Shown: piece by piece, positions 62,769 to 64,000 of the stretch
Layout: every line of letters starts with the position of its first letter
Numbering within the stretch: the first letter of the stretch is position 1
Assembly: GCA_902612345.1 (NCBI GenBank)
Contig: CACMDE010000007.1
Coordinates: forward strand, 1 to 64,000
DNA: 64,000 nt
From: an uncultured Pelagibacteraceae bacterium
GTDB lineage: Bacteria > Pseudomonadota > Alphaproteobacteria > Pelagibacterales > Pelagibacteraceae
Direction of reading: 5' to 3'
Made by a program: the position numbers and the translations under genes
Notes under the pieces: model-generated
Told to the model about the DNA's origin: nothing
What the model saw: the letters and a program-made list of their open reading frames with translations, nothing else
Database searches by the model: none

Positions 62769-63840
62769 TTATAGTCCATATATTATTTTTTGAAGAAAGA
62801 TTTATTTTAAATTTTTGAAATTCTTTCATTAGTTTATCTGGCGTACTGTTGCTTAGAATCACAAATGAGGTTACCTGGTTATCAAAGTTGCTAATATAAT
62901 ATTTTTCAACTAATTCAATTTCTTTTAATATCCTTTCAATTTTTTCTACCATAAATATATTTTTAGAACTCACATTTAATTGAATATTAAGTTTAATTGA
63001 GGTGTTAATTAAATTTATTTTTTTCCACTCATCATCATATTTAATCTTTATTAATCTTATAAGTTCTTTAACTTTATCCTGATCCTCAAGACTAAATCTT
63101 TGAAATTCCTGTTTAAAATTAGATTCAATTGAATTGATACTTAATTTTGAAAAAGTTTTAAAACTATTATTATCTGTAAAAACAATAAAAATAATAAAAC
63201 TTTCATTTAATTCATATTTTGAAATAATTTCTTTAAAATCATAATTTTCTATAAAATTTATTCTTTCCTGAATTAATTTATAATCATCTAAATCTTCATT
63301 TTGTAATATATATGTTAGCAAGTATTGATGGTCATTATCCTCTTCGTAATACCAATTCTTATAAAAAGGATTTTCATTAAACAACATTAAATTACCTTTT
63401 TCAGAATCTATGAAAATTGGAATAAATAAAACTTTCTTTTCTATCATTCTTGAATGAAAAATATTCTTACTTCTTAAAAAGGTTAAAATTTTATTTTTAT
63501 CGAAACTTATTTCAAAAATACCATAATATTTGTTATCTTCAAATTTTTCGTTTACGACTGAAAAACTATCTACAAAACTTTTTATTAATCTAAGATTTTG
63601 ATTTTTGATCAATTTATAATCTTTTGATATTGTGATCTTGCTTATCAATATTTGAAATGCTCTTTGAAAAGCTTTATCAATTATATTATCTTTATTAAAA
63701 TTGGTATTATATTCATCTGAAATCTCAATATTTTCAATTTTATATATATTTGCATGGACAATATTTGTGGAAAAAATAAATAAATAAATAAAAAATAGTA
63801 TAAAAAAATTGTATAGAAACATTTTAGATATTTTTTTCAT
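62761..63840 (-). CDS. DUF2066-domain protein
   Basis: This 359-residue protein has a signal peptide or anchor (about 8-31, possible cleavage near VHA). A DUF2066-like region follows: AFQRAFQILISKITISKD, VVNEKFEDNKYYGIFEISFDKNK split, and LRSKNIFHS. The remaining part is Phe/Lys/Ile rich with no motif I know. The family is found next to hda and purM in alphaproteobacteria; function unknown. It diverges from purM across 7 bp. Confidence 0.82.
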   Translation of the reverse strand: MKKISKMFLYNFFILFFIYLFIFSTNIVHANIYKIENIEISDEYNTNFNKDNIIDKAFQRAFQILISKITISKDYKLIKNQNLRLIKSFVDSFSVVNEKFEDNKYYGIFEISFDKNKILTFLRSKNIFHSRMIEKKVLFIPIFIDSEKGNLMLFNENPFYKNWYYEEDNDHQYLLTYILQNEDLDDYKLIQERINFIENYDFKEIISKYELNESFIIFIVFTDNNSFKTFSKLSINSIESNFKQEFQRFSLEDQDKVKELIRLIKIKYDDEWKKINLINTSIKLNIQLNVSSKNIFMVEKIERILKEIELVEKYYISNFDNQVTSFVILSNSTPDKLMKEFQKFKINLSSKNNIWTINE

Positions 63841-63847
63841 AATTTAT

Positions 63848-64000
63848 ATGCCTAATAACTTAACATATGCAAAGAGTGGAGTTAACATTAGATCTGCAGA
63901 TAAATTTGTAGAGTTTATATCCAAAATAACTTCAAAACATAACAAAAATAAGAAACAAAATAATATTGGAAGTTTTGGATCTAGTACAAAAATACCGTCT
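63848..64000 (+). CDS. purM: Phosphoribosylformylglycinamidine cyclo-ligase, N-terminal fragment (cut by window edge)
   Basis: I translated this from the ATG at 63848 for 51 codons to the window end. MPNNLTYAKSGVNIRSADKF followed by VEFISKIT and IGSFGSSTKI matches the PurM N-terminus (TYxxAGVDIxAGxxxV ... GGFGGxF). PurM (AIR synthetase) closes the imidazole ring in purine synthesis. It diverges from the DUF2066 gene across 7 bp. Confidence 0.85.
   Translation, partial: MPNNLTYAKSGVNIRSADKFVEFISKITSKHNKNKKQNNIGSFGSSTKIPS

Noticed and set aside
1-64000. tRNA, rRNA, CRISPR arrays, insertion sequences and phage genes
   Set aside because: No intergenic stretch is long enough or GC-rich enough for RNA genes beyond the short gaps read, and no repeat arrays, transposases or integrases were seen.

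Overview
This window looks like a streamlined, very AT-rich alphaproteobacterial chromosome, most likely SAR11 / Candidatus Pelagibacter or a close relative. The reasons are: coding density close to complete, with many 1-38 nt overlaps and no gene-free stretch over about 140 bp; Lys/Asn/Ile-rich proteins; alphaproteobacterial markers (NDUFA12 next to a DUF2155 protein, a DUF2066-Hda-PurM cluster, an IscR-sufBCDS-sufU-sufT-sufA operon, form II cox genes); and FrcA-type single-domain sugar ABC ATPases. No rRNA, tRNA, CRISPR array, insertion sequence or phage gene was seen.

Region 1 (1-21.3 kb) is a carbohydrate/cyclitol utilisation island. From a 53-bp divergent promoter region at 11382-11434, a leftward operon encodes an IolD-type hydrolase, a Gfo/Idh/MocA oxidoreductase, a D-2-hydroxyacid dehydrogenase, a CUT2 (ribose-type) ABC importer, a FucU/RbsD mutarotase, a PfkB sugar kinase, an aldo/keto reductase, a ROK kinase and a fumarylacetoacetate-hydrolase-family enzyme. 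It runs up to the 5' end of ppc. The rightward genes encode an aldehyde dehydrogenase, an HpcH/HpaI aldolase, a second 2-hydroxyacid dehydrogenase and a pilin-like membrane protein. They are followed by IolE (opposite strand), two more Gfo/Idh/MocA oxidoreductases (one IolG-like) and a second CUT2 importer. Intrinsic terminators directly follow both substrate-binding-protein genes. IolG-, IolE- and IolD-like steps are present, but IolB, IolJ and a recognisable IolC are not, so the substrate and the lower pathway are open.

Region 2 (21.3-33.0 kb) is a molybdenum island: a GYD protein, moaA-moaC-moaD-moaE, the MsrPQ periplasmic methionine sulfoxide reductase, and on the other strand a form II CO-dehydrogenase-like cluster (coxG, coxS-coxL-coxM, a split xdhC pair, mocA). 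moaB follows. The pterin genes supply the cofactor, MocA/XdhC mature it, and MsrP and CoxL use it.

Region 3 (33-47 kb) holds a TauE/SafE permease, a homocysteine methyltransferase-like enzyme, EamA transporters, a YbaK-like deacylase, an NAD(P)HX dehydratase, glnA, and the complete SUF iron-sulfur operon with an IscR-type repressor. A near-consensus type 1 IscR operator overlaps its promoter. An alpha/beta hydrolase and anmK follow.

Region 4 (46.7-64 kb) is mostly housekeeping: tyrS, an AsmA-like protein, prfB with a programmed +1 frameshift, a class A penicillin-binding protein, RNase E/G, thiG-thiS, aroQ-accB-accC, a DUF2155 protein, NDUFA12, a stand-alone NrdJ-C-terminus-like protein, aspS, hda, a DUF2066 protein and the 5' end of purM.
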